The translations under genes were made by a program, and so were the position numbers. The notes beneath the pieces are model-generated. The model did no database searches. It saw only the letters and a list, made by a program, of their open reading frames with translations, and was not told the DNA's origin. 64,000 bases of DNA from Sindora glabra (lineage: Eukaryota; Streptophyta; Magnoliopsida; Fabales; Fabaceae). Location: contig CM035227.1 in NCBI GenBank assembly GCA_020226215.1, positions 7,681,343-7,745,342 of the forward strand. Reading direction: 5' to 3'. Of this stretch, positions 47,329-60,743 are shown piece after piece; positions within the stretch are counted from its first letter, which is position 1, and each line of letters starts with the position of its first letter.

Positions 47329-48321
47329 ATGTCTCAGCCACAAGTAGAAGCACCACCGCCGATTTGCACAGTTGATATATCCCAATATCTTCAAATCATT
47401 CGCAACCCAGATGGCACCATCACTCGTCTCATGCCAATTCCCATTACTCCGGCCACGCCGGATTCAGACAGCCCTTTTTCCGTTCTCTCAAAAGATGTCC
47501 CCCTCAACCCTCACTCTAACACCTCGCTCCGACTATTCCTACCCCGCAAAGCACTGGATAACTCCTCTCCGTCGAGAAAACTTCCTCTTATAGTTTACTA
47601 CCATGGAGGTGGCTTTATAATAGCTAGTGCTTTCGACTGTATGCACCATGACTTTTGCTTCAAAATGGCAGACGAATTATCTGCTGTGATTGTCTCCGTC
47701 GACTACCGCCTTGCTCCCGAGCACCGCCTCCCGGCCGCCTATGATGACGCCATCGAAGCTTTGCATTGGTTGAAATCCACCGATGAAAAATGGGTCCGTG
47801 AATTTGCTGAGGTTTCCAATTGTTACCTGATGGGCACCAGCGCCGGAGGGAACATTACTTTCCACGCAGGACGGCAAGCGTCTGCAGCTGTAGATGACTT
47901 TGACCCGTTGAAAATCAAAGGGTTGATATTGCACCATCCATTTTTCGGTGGGTCCCTCAGGACTGAGTCAGAGTTGAAGCTGATCAACGATCCAATTCTG
48001 CCTCTGAGTTGCGCTGATATGATGTGGGAGTTATCATTGCCTGTTGGAGCTGACCGAGATCACCAGTATTGCAATCCAACGGCGGTGGATGATGGATCTA
48101 ATTGCTATGATGAAATCAAGAGGCTGGAATGGCGGATTTTACTGGCGGTTGGCCTAGGTGATCCGTTGATCGATAGGCAGACGGAGGCATCAAAGATGTT
48201 GAGTAACAGAGGAATCCAGGTCTTTGAATACTCGGTTGAAGGCTCTCACGGTTTTGAGCTCATCAATCAAGACAAAGCAGAGCCACTGTTTCATGCGATA
48301 AAAGACTTCATACAACAGTGA
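47329..48321 (+). CDS. Carboxylesterase, CXE / GID1-like alpha/beta hydrolase (copy B)
   Basis: An intronless gene of 330 residues in the same family as the gene at 39657. HGGGF is at 92-96 and RLAPEHRLPAAYDDA at 127-141. Ser171 lies in GTSAGGN, Asp278 in GDPLID and His307 in GSHGFE, so the catalytic triad is complete. The N-terminal PDGTITRLMPIPITPATP (27-44) is shared with copy A, and the conserved lid/acyl-pocket block MMWELSLPVGADRDHQYCNP (231-250) is very close. The active-site His loop is one residue shorter than in copy A. Expected reaction: hydrolysis of a small carboxylic ester in the cytosol; the substrate is unknown. From memory it resembles AeCXE1 and Arabidopsis CXE20-type proteins. 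ATG 47329 is in good context (aaccATGT) and 87 bases after a TATA box. Confidence 0.95.
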   Translation: MSQPQVEAPPPICTVDISQYLQIIRNPDGTITRLMPIPITPATPDSDSPFSVLSKDVPLNPHSNTSLRLFLPRKALDNSSPSRKLPLIVYYHGGGFIIASAFDCMHHDFCFKMADELSAVIVSVDYRLAPEHRLPAAYDDAIEALHWLKSTDEKWVREFAEVSNCYLMGTSAGGNITFHAGRQASAAVDDFDPLKIKGLILHHPFFGGSLRTESELKLINDPILPLSCADMMWELSLPVGADRDHQYCNPTAVDDGSNCYDEIKRLEWRILLAVGLGDPLIDRQTEASKMLSNRGIQVFEYSVEGSHGFELINQDKAEPLFHAIKDFIQQ

Positions 48322-51300
48322 CTAAGAAATTTGTTTTGTGAGAGTTTAGGCAAAAATTGTTGCTGATTTGGGTACTGTCTTTATCGTTGATGTGAAAATT
48401 CTGTCCCATGTTTTAGAATAAATTAATTAATTTTCAGATTCAAAAACTTGCCATCTCATGCCATGGATAGTAATAAGTGGATCTTCAAGTTGAAAGTGGG
48501 AGTTGTGTAGTTAGTAGATCGATCTTTCCAGCCTGCGACAAAATTGTTAAATTCACGTGCCATGCCTGCCCGATCCAGAGTATGAGCAGGTCAGACATTC
48601 TATTAAGGATTTACACAATTTAATCTACTTAAAGTGTAATCTATTTTAATCTTCTTATCTAAATAAGTTAGGCTTCATCTAATGAATTGATCTATTTAAA
48701 TAAATAAGTTAGATTCTCATTTGTTAAATTTAATATTTAGGATTATTATGTTATCATATTTAATTATAAATATATTTATAAATAATATAATATATATTAT
48801 ATATACAAATAATATAAATATTTTAATATATATATATGTATATAAATCTAATTAAATTATTAAATAATTTTGAATTTTTTTAAAAAATTAATGTATTGAT
48901 AAATTTGAAAGCTTATTTATACAAAGAAACTTTTAAATAAACTAACTAGCGTTGAGTTTAAATTTTAGCCTTATACAGGCTAATAAGTTAGGCTCAAGAT
49001 AATAATTTTAAAAGTAGGCTTAACTTATTTAATATAAAACTTAACTCGATTTAATTTATTTGTACTCCTATCTGTATTAAAAAATACCCAATATGTATAT
49101 TTGGCTAGTAACAAATAAATATTAGGACCAATTAATTTAGGTTAGCAATTTTTATACCAAATTAAAATATTCAAATTTGATAGAATTAAGTGTAATATTA
49201 AATCAAAATTTAAAAGTTCTTGTTACAAAAAAATTTCAAAATTGAAAACTAATATAAGACATTCCTAAATAATGAAATTGATAGAAGTAAATTTAATGAG
49301 GCTAAAATGAGTTTTAATTTTTATATTATTTTCATGTCTATTCATATTGGTACAATTTGATGTACATAATTTACAATGTCTAAATTAGCTGATCTACTAG
49401 TAATCAACCTAATGCAAAATTTAGGCCTAACACGGTCATATGGGGACAATCTAAAAAACTAGTGAACCATGAGTACCAATCCAAATATGAGTTGATTTTA
49501 AGGTTTATTAATCTAACCAAAGTCATGCCTAAATTCTTGTCATTAGCATAATTAAAAGCAAAAGGTACCCCTGCATATCTAGGCCCTTATTACGAGTAAT
49601 TCTACCTATGATAAGCTCTAATTGATCAAGATTGCATACTAAAGCTTATAAATGACCTAAAGAATCTCACTTCAAACCTATCAACAATTTCATACTATTA
49701 TTTTGCTTACACAACTATTAATTTTAGTATTAGAGTGTGCTTGACAATCTATCCCCGTCGTACATACTTGATCTTCTATTTCCTATATAGGCGGACCTAA
49801 TTCGATTAGACTATATCTTAGATAATCAAATTAAATTAGAGTTGTTAATAAAGTTTTTATTTTATTTTCTTCAATATTTAACCTCTAAAGGTGTTCATGT
49901 GATTAACAATGTTCATTGTATATTGTTTAGCAATTGTGATTTTAGAATGTAATTGATTTATTTAGCTAATGCAGGAATTTTGAAGTTATTTAAGCTATAT
50001 TTTCTTACTATATTTAGAGTTTTAGACCCTTGATCAAATTGATTTTTATATTTTTTGAAAGGTAAAAGAAATATCTACAAATTTATTCCAAATAACTAAA
50101 CTCAATTTGAAAATTTACTAGTTCAAAACTAGCTAAGAAGTTGAAATTGAATTGAACTTCTTTATTATCTTCATTAAACTAATCATGATTTTTTTAGGCA
50201 TATTTAGAGTTCTAGATCTCAAAATGGTGCAAGTCTAAGACTATTAGTTACTCAAGGCCCTTATCCACAATTTCTTGAGGAGAGATTAGTGAAATAACAT
50301 AATTTTAATAGTTAAAAAAATTGCCAAAAATTGGATTATGGGATTGAAGTAGGTAAAAATTATTTCAAATTTTAGGCCATAAGTTAAGCTATGAGCTTCA
50401 TTTTTGTGCAATACCTAATCTATTGAAACCCTAAAAGGATTAGCTCCAACTTTGTAAAATTTTTGAAAACCATAATTTACTTAGTAATCAAGTCATGTTT
50501 TAGCCCCTAATGGCATACCACAACAAGAATTTTCTTTCTTTTAGTTTAATCCTTTTAAAGAACATATGATTGAGTTATTTCTATATTCAGTTTAAGGAAC
50601 AATACTTCAATTTAGTTTGATTTTAAGACATTGTTATTATTAATTTATTCTTGATATGACTACCTTTTGTATATATGTTTTTTTCATGATTAATAATTGC
50701 TTAGATGATTAGTTAAAAAGGCCTATTAGTTTATTATCTTATACGATCTATAGCTAAAACATTAATTATGACTAATATTTGTGTGTAAAACTATTTTGAT
50801 TAATCATTACTAGTAGTAGTTCAATATGTATAATTTTCAACATGTAAAATTATTAAACGTTGAAGAGAAGTAGAGAATGAACTGATGATTTTCACATGTA
50901 AAATTGTTAATATTTAGTCTTAACTATATCATAATGGCTTTAATGTTATTGTTAATATGATTTGAGATAACATCAATGTCTAATTAGTAATAAGACATTG
51001 ATTTAGGTGCATATCTTGAATTAATCACCAATCAAAATAATTAGAAGTTATTGTAGGGCATTCAGATAATTAATCAAATCAAGATTAATTCACCAAGTGT
51101 TTATGATAAATTAATGAATTGAGAATGTGATTGTCTGTTGCACTAACACTTTTATTATTGCAACCTTTATTCCCGGGTTTAATATCATTTTCATATGTAA
51201 AATTCCTTTTTAAATTTTATGTTTTGTTAAATTGGTCATTAATTTCTTGGGTTTAACATGGATTTCCCAATACTACAAGCTCCATAAAAAATGATATTAT

Positions 51301-52772
51301 AAAATTGTGAATTTGGCAATTATACAATTTAAATGTTAATATCACTAAATGGTATAGATATATCTCAATATGTTTTATTTTTGTTATAAAATTATTAAAA
51401 CACCATTACAACATAATTGCAAATAGATATCATATGTTTAACGGATTATACGTTAGTTTTCAATTGATAATTAATCAAGTGTTGTTATATATTAGTTTTA
51501 ACATTAGTTATATAATTAATTTAAAAAAAGCTTATTACATTGATTTTTTTAACTGAAAAAACAATGTTTTTCCTTACATTTCACATTGACTTTTAATAAA
51601 AAAATTTGATGTAAAATATTTGCATGATATTTTTTAAAATGACATTTTTGGTTTATGTGTCAAAATATTTGCAATAAAAATTAAATAATTTCAGCATCCT
51701 GATAAAAAAATACATAATTTAAGTTAAAATTTTGAAAGATTATAACTTTTCACTTAATTATTCATTTGGAGTGATTTTTTTTTAATTTCATGTAAATTTT
51801 TGAATTTTATCCATTTTCTAATCGTGGATGGCAGTTAACCTTTCCATAATCATAAAAAAGGCCATGTTCATGGATTTTTTTTTCACCTTTTCTTTATTTT
51901 GTCATTGTTGTGCAATTGGCTTCGAAATCTATTGCAACATGTTATTAAGCGTATAATAAATATCTAAAACTCATATACAAGTTTCAAAGTTATATAAAGG
52001 AAATACAAACAAAAATTTTTTTAAAAAATCTACATGAAAATTGGAGAAATGGAAGGGACAAACATTTAAGAAATAGAAGCAAGAAATATATTTTTTATAT
52101 TTTGAACTAATGACCTAAAACATGATATTTTTTTTTAATGTTAGTTAAAAGAATATCAATAATTTACTAATGTAATGGAGGATGAAGTAAAATCTAGTAT
52201 TCGACAGAATGAATTGGATGGAGATGAGGATAGAGATGAAGATAGAGCTTAAAAATAAATAAGAGAAAATGTAAGAGTAATAATAAAAAAAAGTAAAATT
52301 TATTTTATTTATAATGAAAAAATAATATCACTCCAATAATTTTAAATGTTGATTATTTTAAAAATTAATTTTTAAAGTTTCTTGATATTTTACAAAATAT
52401 TACCATTCTAATAATTTTATATTTTAGTTGTTTTGAAAATTGGTATTTAAAGTCTTACAGAATGAAAATATATTAATTTTTTTAAATTGGTATTTGTAAT
52501 TTTTTTTATATTTTCAATACTATAACTTTTGACATCTTTTTAATAATTGATGCCTTACATGTCATCCTTTTTAAAGTAAGCTAATAATTATCATATCATT
52601 AAGTATTGATTACGTCCTAAATCGATGTATAAGTTTCTTACATTTCTCCAACAGAATGCTTGAAATGCCTAGACAGGCATTTGCAAGAGTGGATCAAAGT
52701 ATTGTGCATAAGGTATACATGTTCATAGGCGTATAGGTGTGAAGTAACACTTGATATTAGTTAAAACTACTG
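48322..52772. other. Spacer between esterase B and its flank copy; insertion of unclear type
   Basis: In copy A the flank begins about 100 bases after the stop; here about 4.4 kb intervene, so most of this stretch was probably inserted after the duplication. The block 48600-49070 has phrases such as aaataagttaggcttcatc and aggctaataagttaggctc, resembling 2040-2330 in reversed arrangement: a likely non-autonomous element. 49080-52700 has no frame, domain, LTR pair or inverted repeat that I could identify. Confidence 0.45.
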
Positions 52773-53945
52773 GGCTTTGTTTTCTTCATGGCCCATTAAT
52801 ATTTCATGGGGTCATATAGCTGATGTTAGTTGCGGTTCCATGAGTCTCTCGCCCCCGCCACCCCCCCCCCCCACCCCCACCCTATATATTGATAAAAGAT
52901 CCGTTTTATTATTATTTTTTTTACATTTAATGTTTCTTTAATTTAATGATAATTAGTTTTAAAGTCCGGCTGATATACAAATTTTGTTCATATACAAATT
53001 ATTAATATAATGAAATATATAGATTTATATTTAAATATATATAAGTGTGATCATTTATATAATATATAATAGAAAAGATTTCTTATACAACTTAATTTAT
53101 AAAAATTAACATTTATCAGACAAAGAAGCCCATGCCATATACGGAAATGTAAAAAAAATTAGCATAAAATTTAAGTAAAGTTCCTAAGGTGTGTTTGTCA
53201 TAAGGTTATCCATCCAAATTACACTATGTTTATTAATTGCTTTACTATAATTATAATATTGATAATATATTATAATTATTAAATTGAAGTTAATGATAGT
53301 TAATAAAATAATCAATACATATATATTGAAATTTAAATAGTGAATCTTATGGCAAACATTCAAAGAACTTTATCTAAATTTTACCTCAAAAATTACGTAA
53401 AGAGGGAGATTTAAAAAAATATTTGTGTGAGAAAATAGAGAGACCTGTTGATAATTTTATTTTTCTTAATTTTTAAATAAGATAATTTTATATGATTGAA
53501 GTAAAAAAATAATGTGTTTTGTTAAATTATCCTACATCAATTATAGAAGGTAGTAGGTATTAGTTTATAAGTATAAAAAAATTTCAATTTTCAAACTAAT
53601 TTTCTGATTAAAAAAATTTTAAAATGCAGCCAATAAAAATAGCAGAGCCCAATTATAATATTTCATGAGGGAGCCAATTGATATTTGGATTCTAACTAAT
53701 GTCCCAATTCCTAATGTAGTTAGAAAAGAAAACTTATATAAGAAATATATTCAATTATAATTTGATTTAAAATATAAATCACAAAATAAAATGCTTTTGA
53801 ATAAATATAAATTAAAATTTTATTTTATAATTTATTTAATATTTGATTTTGAAATTTAATAATAATAATTAATTAAATATTTATTATAAAATTTTTAAAT
53901 TTAATATAAATTAATGTATAATTAATTAAATTAATAATTTTAAAT
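52773..53945. repeat. Duplicated 3' flank of esterase B (D2, first part)
   Basis: Second copy of 40778-42055, in the same orientation (ggctttgttttcttcatgg..., then tcatatagctgat, then attgataaaagatccg). A tract almost entirely of C (about 52855-52880) is present here but not in the other copy. Confidence 0.75.
52855..52881. repeat. C-rich tract
   Basis: The plus strand has a run of thirteen C flanked by gcca and acccccacc. It stands alone in very AT-rich DNA and is an obvious spot for sequencing or replication slippage. Confidence 0.85.
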
Positions 53946-53990
53946 TTTAAATTTAATATATATTGAACTATACTAATTAGACTAAATAAA

Positions 53991-54210
53991 TATTGTTATT
54001 ATAGAATTACATCCAATGAAGTGGTAACATGAATATAACCACACTGTAAGGACAGATTTCTATTTTCTAATAATATAGTGATGGTGTGGGGAAAAAAAAT
54101 AATATAGTGATAGTGATTATCTGAACGGCGGCCATGGGATAGGTTGGAAAAAGCCCCTTGCAGCAGCCAAGGCTGCGCTTCAATCAGTCTCCTTATTTCG
54201 GCATGTCTCC
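53991..54210. repeat. Duplicated 3' flank of esterase B (D2, second part)
   Basis: Second copy of 44985-45403. It lies only about 45 bases after the first part, whereas in copy A about 2.9 kb separate the two parts. In the first copy this flank leads to an esterase gene (B). Here no third esterase follows; the Mutator-like element region begins instead. Confidence 0.7.
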
Positions 54211-54339
54211 ATGTTACGGAAAGCATATAATTTTTGAAGGTATCAAATATCACTTAAATAAAAAGTTACAAAGTTACAGCACTTCTACTTTCCTCTTTAA
54301 TAGTGTAAAATATTCGATTCATTTTTTTTTTTAAACTTT

Positions 54340-56067
54340 AGCCAACTGGTTTATTTGGGCTTTTTAATTAGGACACTTGATTTTTAAAAACATATTCTCA
54401 AAATGCTACGCTGAAAAAATATTTTCTTAAAATTCTTAAAAAATTTTTTAATTATTTGAGTCACAAAGAAGAAAAACTTGTGATTAGTTAGGTTGAGCTA
54501 ATCACAGGTTGGCTTGCCCTATGATCAGGCCTAGCTCCTGAGCAATTACGGGAAGGCTTAAACCGTGATCAGCAGTCAACCAATCACGGGGAGGTCCTGC
54601 CTATGATCAGTGCAGCCATTGTACACTATTCTCCCATGAGTTGAGCTCCATATAAGCCGCCTTCCCCTCCTAGACATATGCATACAAGCCGCCTTCCCCC
54701 CTCCATACGTATGCAACCTTGCTTAAAACTCTCCTGCAACTTTGTCTAAAACTACTCCCTAACTTTGTCACTTAGTTAAGAAGCTATACTCAAAAGTTTA
54801 TTGTGAAGTGTCTTTCATTTTTTCCGTGCATATTAGCCCTTCTCAAACAAGACATTTAATTATTATTTTATTCATGCAAATTATTAGTTCTTTCAAGTAA
54901 GACATTTAATTCTGAAAAATTACTTTTAGATGATATGAAAATATAATGTGTGCTCAGTACAATTTTTTTTATAAGAAATCTTTAATTTTAATTTGAATTA
55001 TTAGTAGGTATTGTGACTATATTATTATTATTATTATTATTCCATATGATTAGTATATTTGTAGTTGTTATTTTCATTTGTTCATTGTGGTATCTGTATT
55101 TTTTTAATTTTTTTGTATTATTATGCACATATCTTAATTTGTCTATATTATTTTAATTTATTTGTATTATTATGGTATCTATGTATATTATGTATGTTGT
55201 CTCCCTAATATGCATTTTATGTATATTATTATGATTGGAATTATTATACTTGTAAATTGGATATTATCAGAAAAGAAAAAAATTTGAAAATTTAAAAAAC
55301 TTGCAAAAAATAGTAATATACTATTTTCCAAAAAAACATTCATATTTTAAATTAAACATAAATTAATTGAAATTTTGTCAAAATTTTATAAATCATATAG
55401 TATTTATCTTCCTTTAATTTGAATTATTATATTTTTTTATTCTTTCAACTTCTTTTATTTATAACTAAAATATTATTGAATATTATAAATTTAATATAAT
55501 ATAAATTTTTATGATAGAAATACTTTAAAGAATTTATTTTTCTTAATGAAAGTTTTTAATAGGCTTTTTGACCTTTGTACGCTGAATAGAGAAATAATTC
55601 ATCTCGATACTACATAACAAAAACAAATCACCAAAATACTTAAAATTATTTTTTTAATCAAACTGATCACGGGATGGAGTAATTCACAATCAGTCATGGC
55701 TGTTCCCTTCCTATGATCACATTAACTTATTTTAATTTAATAAATTTTTTATTTTATTTAATTTGTACTTATTTTAATTTGGTCCTCTTTTTTGGAATTT
55801 TTACCTATTTTTAATTTATGGCTCTTTTTTGTTTTATTTTTAATTTTTACTTAATTTGTATTTGATTTAATTTCTTACATTTTGGATGTTTCTTTGATAC
55901 TAATTATTTAAGATTCTAAATAACAATCAATAATTTTATTAACTCTCATAATATTATCTAATATATATAATATAAAAAAATTAGTAATTATTATAAAATT
56001 GTTAGAATAATTAAAATCTCAATCAAGATAAACTTTTATCTATTCTCAATCATAATGTGATCGTTGA
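54340..56067. repeat. Repeat-rich region left of the Mutator-like element
   Basis: No gene. Motifs around 'tgatcacgggatgg' and 'aatcacggggaggtcc' recur at 54490-54610, 55665-55720 and again at 63744-63795. In each case they follow an AT-rich lead-in and, at the last two places, precede a long T-rich run that ends with 'ttgatactaatta' (55896 and 63970). Also here are a direct repeat with ccgccttccccc (54658 and 54689) and an (ATT)7 run at 55020-55040. These look like termini or LTR-like pieces of a repeat family. Confidence 0.5.

Positions 56068-56072
<5 letters not shown>

Positions 56073-56126
<54 letters not shown>
56073..56126. repeat. (AT)27 microsatellite
   Basis: Fifty-four bases of uninterrupted AT dinucleotide. 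A perfect tract this long is usually polymorphic in length. Confidence 0.95.
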
Positions 56127-56130
<4 letters not shown>

Positions 56131-57675
56131 CTCAAACATACCTAGAATATTAAATATGAAAAATTTGATAATTTTTTTTCATGAAGGAACTTGCTTTGAC
56201 TATAACTTTATGTACCATTTTTAATAATTACCGATACAAGTACTATATTAATTCTTTATCAATATACATCTATGATTTTTCTTATGGAAAGTGTTATTTA
56301 ATAAAATTAGTAGAGCTTAAATTATTAATTAAAAATTATTTTAATTATTAATTTTTAGATGTTAAAGTCAAATGCCATCTTCAACTTTAAAATAATTAAA
56401 TTTTTTTCTATTTAATTTTAAAAATATAAAATTTATAGATTAAATTTTATTAAACTTATACTTAATATTTATTACCCTAATTAATTAAATATTTTATAAA
56501 ATTATGTGATTTTTTTAAATGTTTAAATAAAAATTATAATATTATAATATATTAATTTTTAATAATTTTTTACATATAATTTTCACATTATTTTTAAATA
56601 TTTAATTAAAAAATTTATGCATAATTTATTTTTATTATTTATATAACATAAATATTATATGTGATAAAATGACAAATAAATAATGTGTTATAGTATTATG
56701 ATTCTTATTTAAATTTTTTTTAAAAATATATAATCTATATGTAATTAATTTTTTAAAATAATATTTTAATATTTAAATTAAATTTATTTATTTATTTTTC
56801 ACTAATATTTACTTAATATCAATATTTTAATGCTATGTGTCAAATTAAAATATATTAATTAATAATTTTATCAAGATTTTATACCTTATGGACTATTTTA
56901 ATTTTTTTATTTCTCCTTTTTAATTATATTATTCTTAACTCAAACACTACTAAGTAATGTAAATTTAGCACAACAAAAAATATTTTTATAATAAAATTAT
57001 TTTAAATGGCTTAAAATTTTTTAATTAGATTAATTGATTTTTCTATATAATTTATTTCTAATTCTTAATTTTTTATAACTCATCTGTTATTGTTTTCTTT
57101 TTATATGCTTAGTTTCATGTTTTCCTATTTTTCATATCCATATCTTTTACTTATGGTTCAAATATTAATATCAATAGGTAATATATATTAAAATTTTTGT
57201 AAACATTAAGTAATATATATAACATTATATAATTAAATTTTTATGAATGCGTTAAATAAATTTAAATTTTTATAGTTATAAAAATTATTGTCACTACTAA
57301 TCCAAAGGTTAAAATAAATATTAATAGTGTATATTATTATTTTTGACCCATTAACTTTAAAAAATATTACAATACACATAATATTGATTAAATAATATTT
57401 TAGATTATACATTTTATGAAAAACTTATTTATAATCCTTCTTTACAAACTTGTTCTAGTATATTTATTTTTATAAAATTTAAATGTCAAAATTAAACTTA
57501 AATTAAACTTGCAGGTAGATATTAATAAATAATTTTGGTAAGCATCTAAGATTGCAACAATAATTAATTAATTAATAAATAAGATTGAAATAAATATGAA
57601 TAATTGTATAATAATAGTTAATTGTAACTATTTTTGTAACTATGTTACTTTTTCTTTATTGTATAAATTTAATTC
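56127..57675. other. AT-rich spacer, no gene
   Basis: Very AT-rich. The segment 56420-56560 (gattaaattttattaaac, then cttaatatttattaccc, then aaatattttataaaatt) has a relative at 63480-63600, on the other side of the Mutator-like element and in the same orientation. Related phrases also occur inside the foldback elements near 44 kb. Confidence 0.45.
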
Positions 57676-60306
57676 TTGAAATGTCTTGTAAATTTGACTT
57701 TGGTAGGAATCAAAATGAGTACCAAGGAGGAAAATATTTTTATTTACGCGAATGGAGAAATTTATAAGACGGATCAGGGTGACACATTTAAGTATTATAG
57801 GATCAAAGTAATAAAAATTAAACTAGATATCACCTTAGATGATCTTAAAAATCTAGTTGGGCAAAAGCTATAATTCTATAAAAATTAAGTCGTAATTGAG
57901 TTAGTATATAGATACTCATTTTCGTTGAATCGGACGCGATACAGGCATGTCTGTAGGAAGATGATGATGATATTTAATGAATGTGGGAAGCAAATGCACA
58001 ATTTCTCACTCAATTGTCATGCCTAGAATTGTATGCATACGTCTCAACCAAAGAACTTGATTTGATCATCGTAAGTTAATCAGTTGATAATAGTAGTTTA
58101 TGCACATAACCATCCATTAACCTATCTCACAGCTTCAATGAAGGGCAATCATATTATAACTCATACTTTGCTGGAATAAATAGGTAAAATGAATATAGTC
58201 AGCCATTTCACACTACTATTATCAATTATGCTTCATAGCCATGTTATCCTCAACTCTAATATGGTTTACTTCAATCCCCCTTTTCCCCGGAGGAAATAGA
58301 GGACATAATGGATGAATTTGAAGAGAAAGATGCCTATGATGATGTTTTTAAGGGGTTTGGTGGTGATGATGACAATTATGATGATGATGATGGTTGAAAA
58401 GATGTTATGAATACACTCCCAACAACACCAATAAACTAATATATGGAATCAGCTGCTGCCTTTTTTTCAAGAATAAATATAGAAGTTGTTGTGAGTTATT
58501 ATTACCTTGAAATGGGAGATGACATAAATATAAATGATAACCAAGAGTCATATGCAGGTTTGAGATATGTGGACTAAAAGTCATTTTGTTGTGCAATGAA
58601 GATATACTCAATTGAGACTCACCACACATTCTATGTACATTATTCTTTGATGCATTATGAAAAATGTCAATGCCCTTATTATGGTATATAGTGCAATTGG
58701 AGGGTTAAAACATGTTATAAGCTAATAAAGAATCATTGGCAGATAGCAAAATACAATGGGCCTCATATATGTGTATCTACATTTCTTTCATAAAATAATT
58801 CAAAATTAGACATAGATGTTATTTTATCTACATTATGGGCATGGTGTTCGAAAATCCAAATGTGTCCATCTCAAAAGTCATTGAGCGAATCCACGGTATT
58901 TTTGGATACTCAATATCCTATAAAAAGGCGTGGAAGGAAAAACACTGAGCCATTGTTATTGCAGTTGAGAATTGGGAAAAGTCATATTCTATACTACCGA
59001 GGTAGCTAGTTGTAGTGCAACACTTTAATCATGGGTCTTACTTCGAGATTATTAGCAGAGAATGCCCGCCAAGTAGTTCTGAAGATAAGTTATATGCATT
59101 GTTTCATCGAGTATTTTGGACTTTTAAGTCTTGCATCTAGGCATTTAATCATTTGAAACTAATAGTCCAAGTAAATAGCACCTTTTTGTATGGAAAGTAT
59201 AAGAGGGTTTTGTTTATCGCAATGTCACAAGATGGCGATAGAAAAGTTGTGCCTCTTACATTTGTCATGATAGAGGGGGAAACAAACGAGACATAGGCTT
59301 AGTTCTTATTTAACATTCGATGGTGTGTCGTCTAGGGCAGACAGGATATTTGCTTGATATCAAATAGACATCCTAGAATACTAGTTGCCACTGCAAATCC
59401 ATATATAGGGTGGCGACCCTTTTATGTTTATATGTGTTATGCCTTCGACACATCGCCAATAATCTAAAGTTAATTTTGAGGATGACATGGCAGAAAAAAC
59501 TATTTATTGGCATCGATGTATATTGCTTACACTAACATCATTAATTGTCATTATCTATCATGATTATTATTTATTCAACTACAACAGTGTGTGGTATAGG
59601 TTACCAATATCAGCGACATGCTGTGGATTGCAAGTTACAAGTTAGATAAATTATGCCAATTGCACCTAAGAGCCACTAATTGGATCGATAATATCCTAAA
59701 AAGTCAACGGAGCCATGCTTATTATGAGGAAGGTTAACGATGAGGGCATATGATAACTAACTTGGCAGAATGTATTAATAATGTATTCAAAGGGGTTAGA
59801 TTTTTACTAATTACCAAGTTAGTCAAAGTTACATTGCATCGAACAAATACATACTTTGTTAATCGAGCGGAGACCATTGTAACACAATTATAGGTAGGAA
59901 AGGTGTTCAGCGAAAATATCTGAAAAAAAATTCAAGAGTGCATTCGAAAAATATCTGCCTATTATGCTGGTCGCTTTGACTGCCTAAGGTTAGCTTTTGA
60001 GATAGATGAGCTGTATGACCTAAATTGAAAATAGTTTGGTCAAACTTGTAAAGTTAGCCTAGACAATTGAACTTATACGGTTAGCTTATACAATCGAACT
60101 TGTAAGATTAGCTTGTACGATCGAACATACGGTTATGGTAAATTCCAAGTAAAACATTGGCAATGTCAACATGTTTTTGCAGCATATGCAATAGTTTCAC
60201 TGGATCCATTACAGTATGTTAATTCTATATTCCAATTAAAGACAATGTTAAAGGCTTATTGCTGTGAGTTTCATCCAATCGACGATATAGAGTATTGCCA
60301 CCATTG
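57676..60306 (+). pseudogene. Mutator-like (MULE) transposase, mudrA type, degraded
   Basis: The first frame (57676-57873) ends in IKLDITLDDLKNLVGQKL, the N-terminal domain of plant MULE transposases. After an acidic stretch (EEKDAYDDVF..., 58310-58395) the zinc-binding N-terminal region reads CQCPYYGI*CNWRVK near 58670 and HWQIAKYNGPHICVSTF near 58735. The core MULE domain follows: VFWTFKSCI*AFNHLKLIVQV and FLYGKYKRVLFIAMSQDGD (about 59115-59235), then HMITNLAECINNVFKGVR (about 59745). The end (60113-60306) has KHWQCQHVFAAYA, the SWIM zinc finger, and a typical C-terminal YVNSIF. Many stops and frameshifts make it inactive. TIRs were not identified. Confidence 0.85.
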
Positions 60307-60743
60307 AATGGACCAATACTAGTACTGAATTCAACATAGATGCATCTCAGTGGTCAATCACGTTTCACATGAATAAGAAATGAAATGGATTGGAAAGAAA
60401 GTCCATCAGAACCTTAGATGTGTAGGTTAGGCTAGCAAATTAGGCATAACTGCATAACTTATCAATCCATTCAACGAAACCTGTCATGACATTCTTAACC
60501 CTTAGAAAGTTAATGGATAACCTTTCTTCAAGATTTCTACTGCAAAGGTGTTCGGACTATGCATAGTTTGTTAACACACTAATATAAATTAGATAATTTA
60601 TTGTATCTAAATAGTATATTATACTCATTTTATTGTATTAAATTATTTTTTTCTTGCTTTGTTTTAGAAGGCTTGCATAAATTTAGGATTGTGCAATTGA
60701 TTGAATTTATCCAGTTTGACATAGTCTATAATTTCAAACTACA

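Noticed and set aside
53999..54253. 84-residue minus-strand frame in the second flank copy
   Set aside because: The corresponding part of the first flank copy (44985-45403) is not open, so it is not conserved coding sequence.
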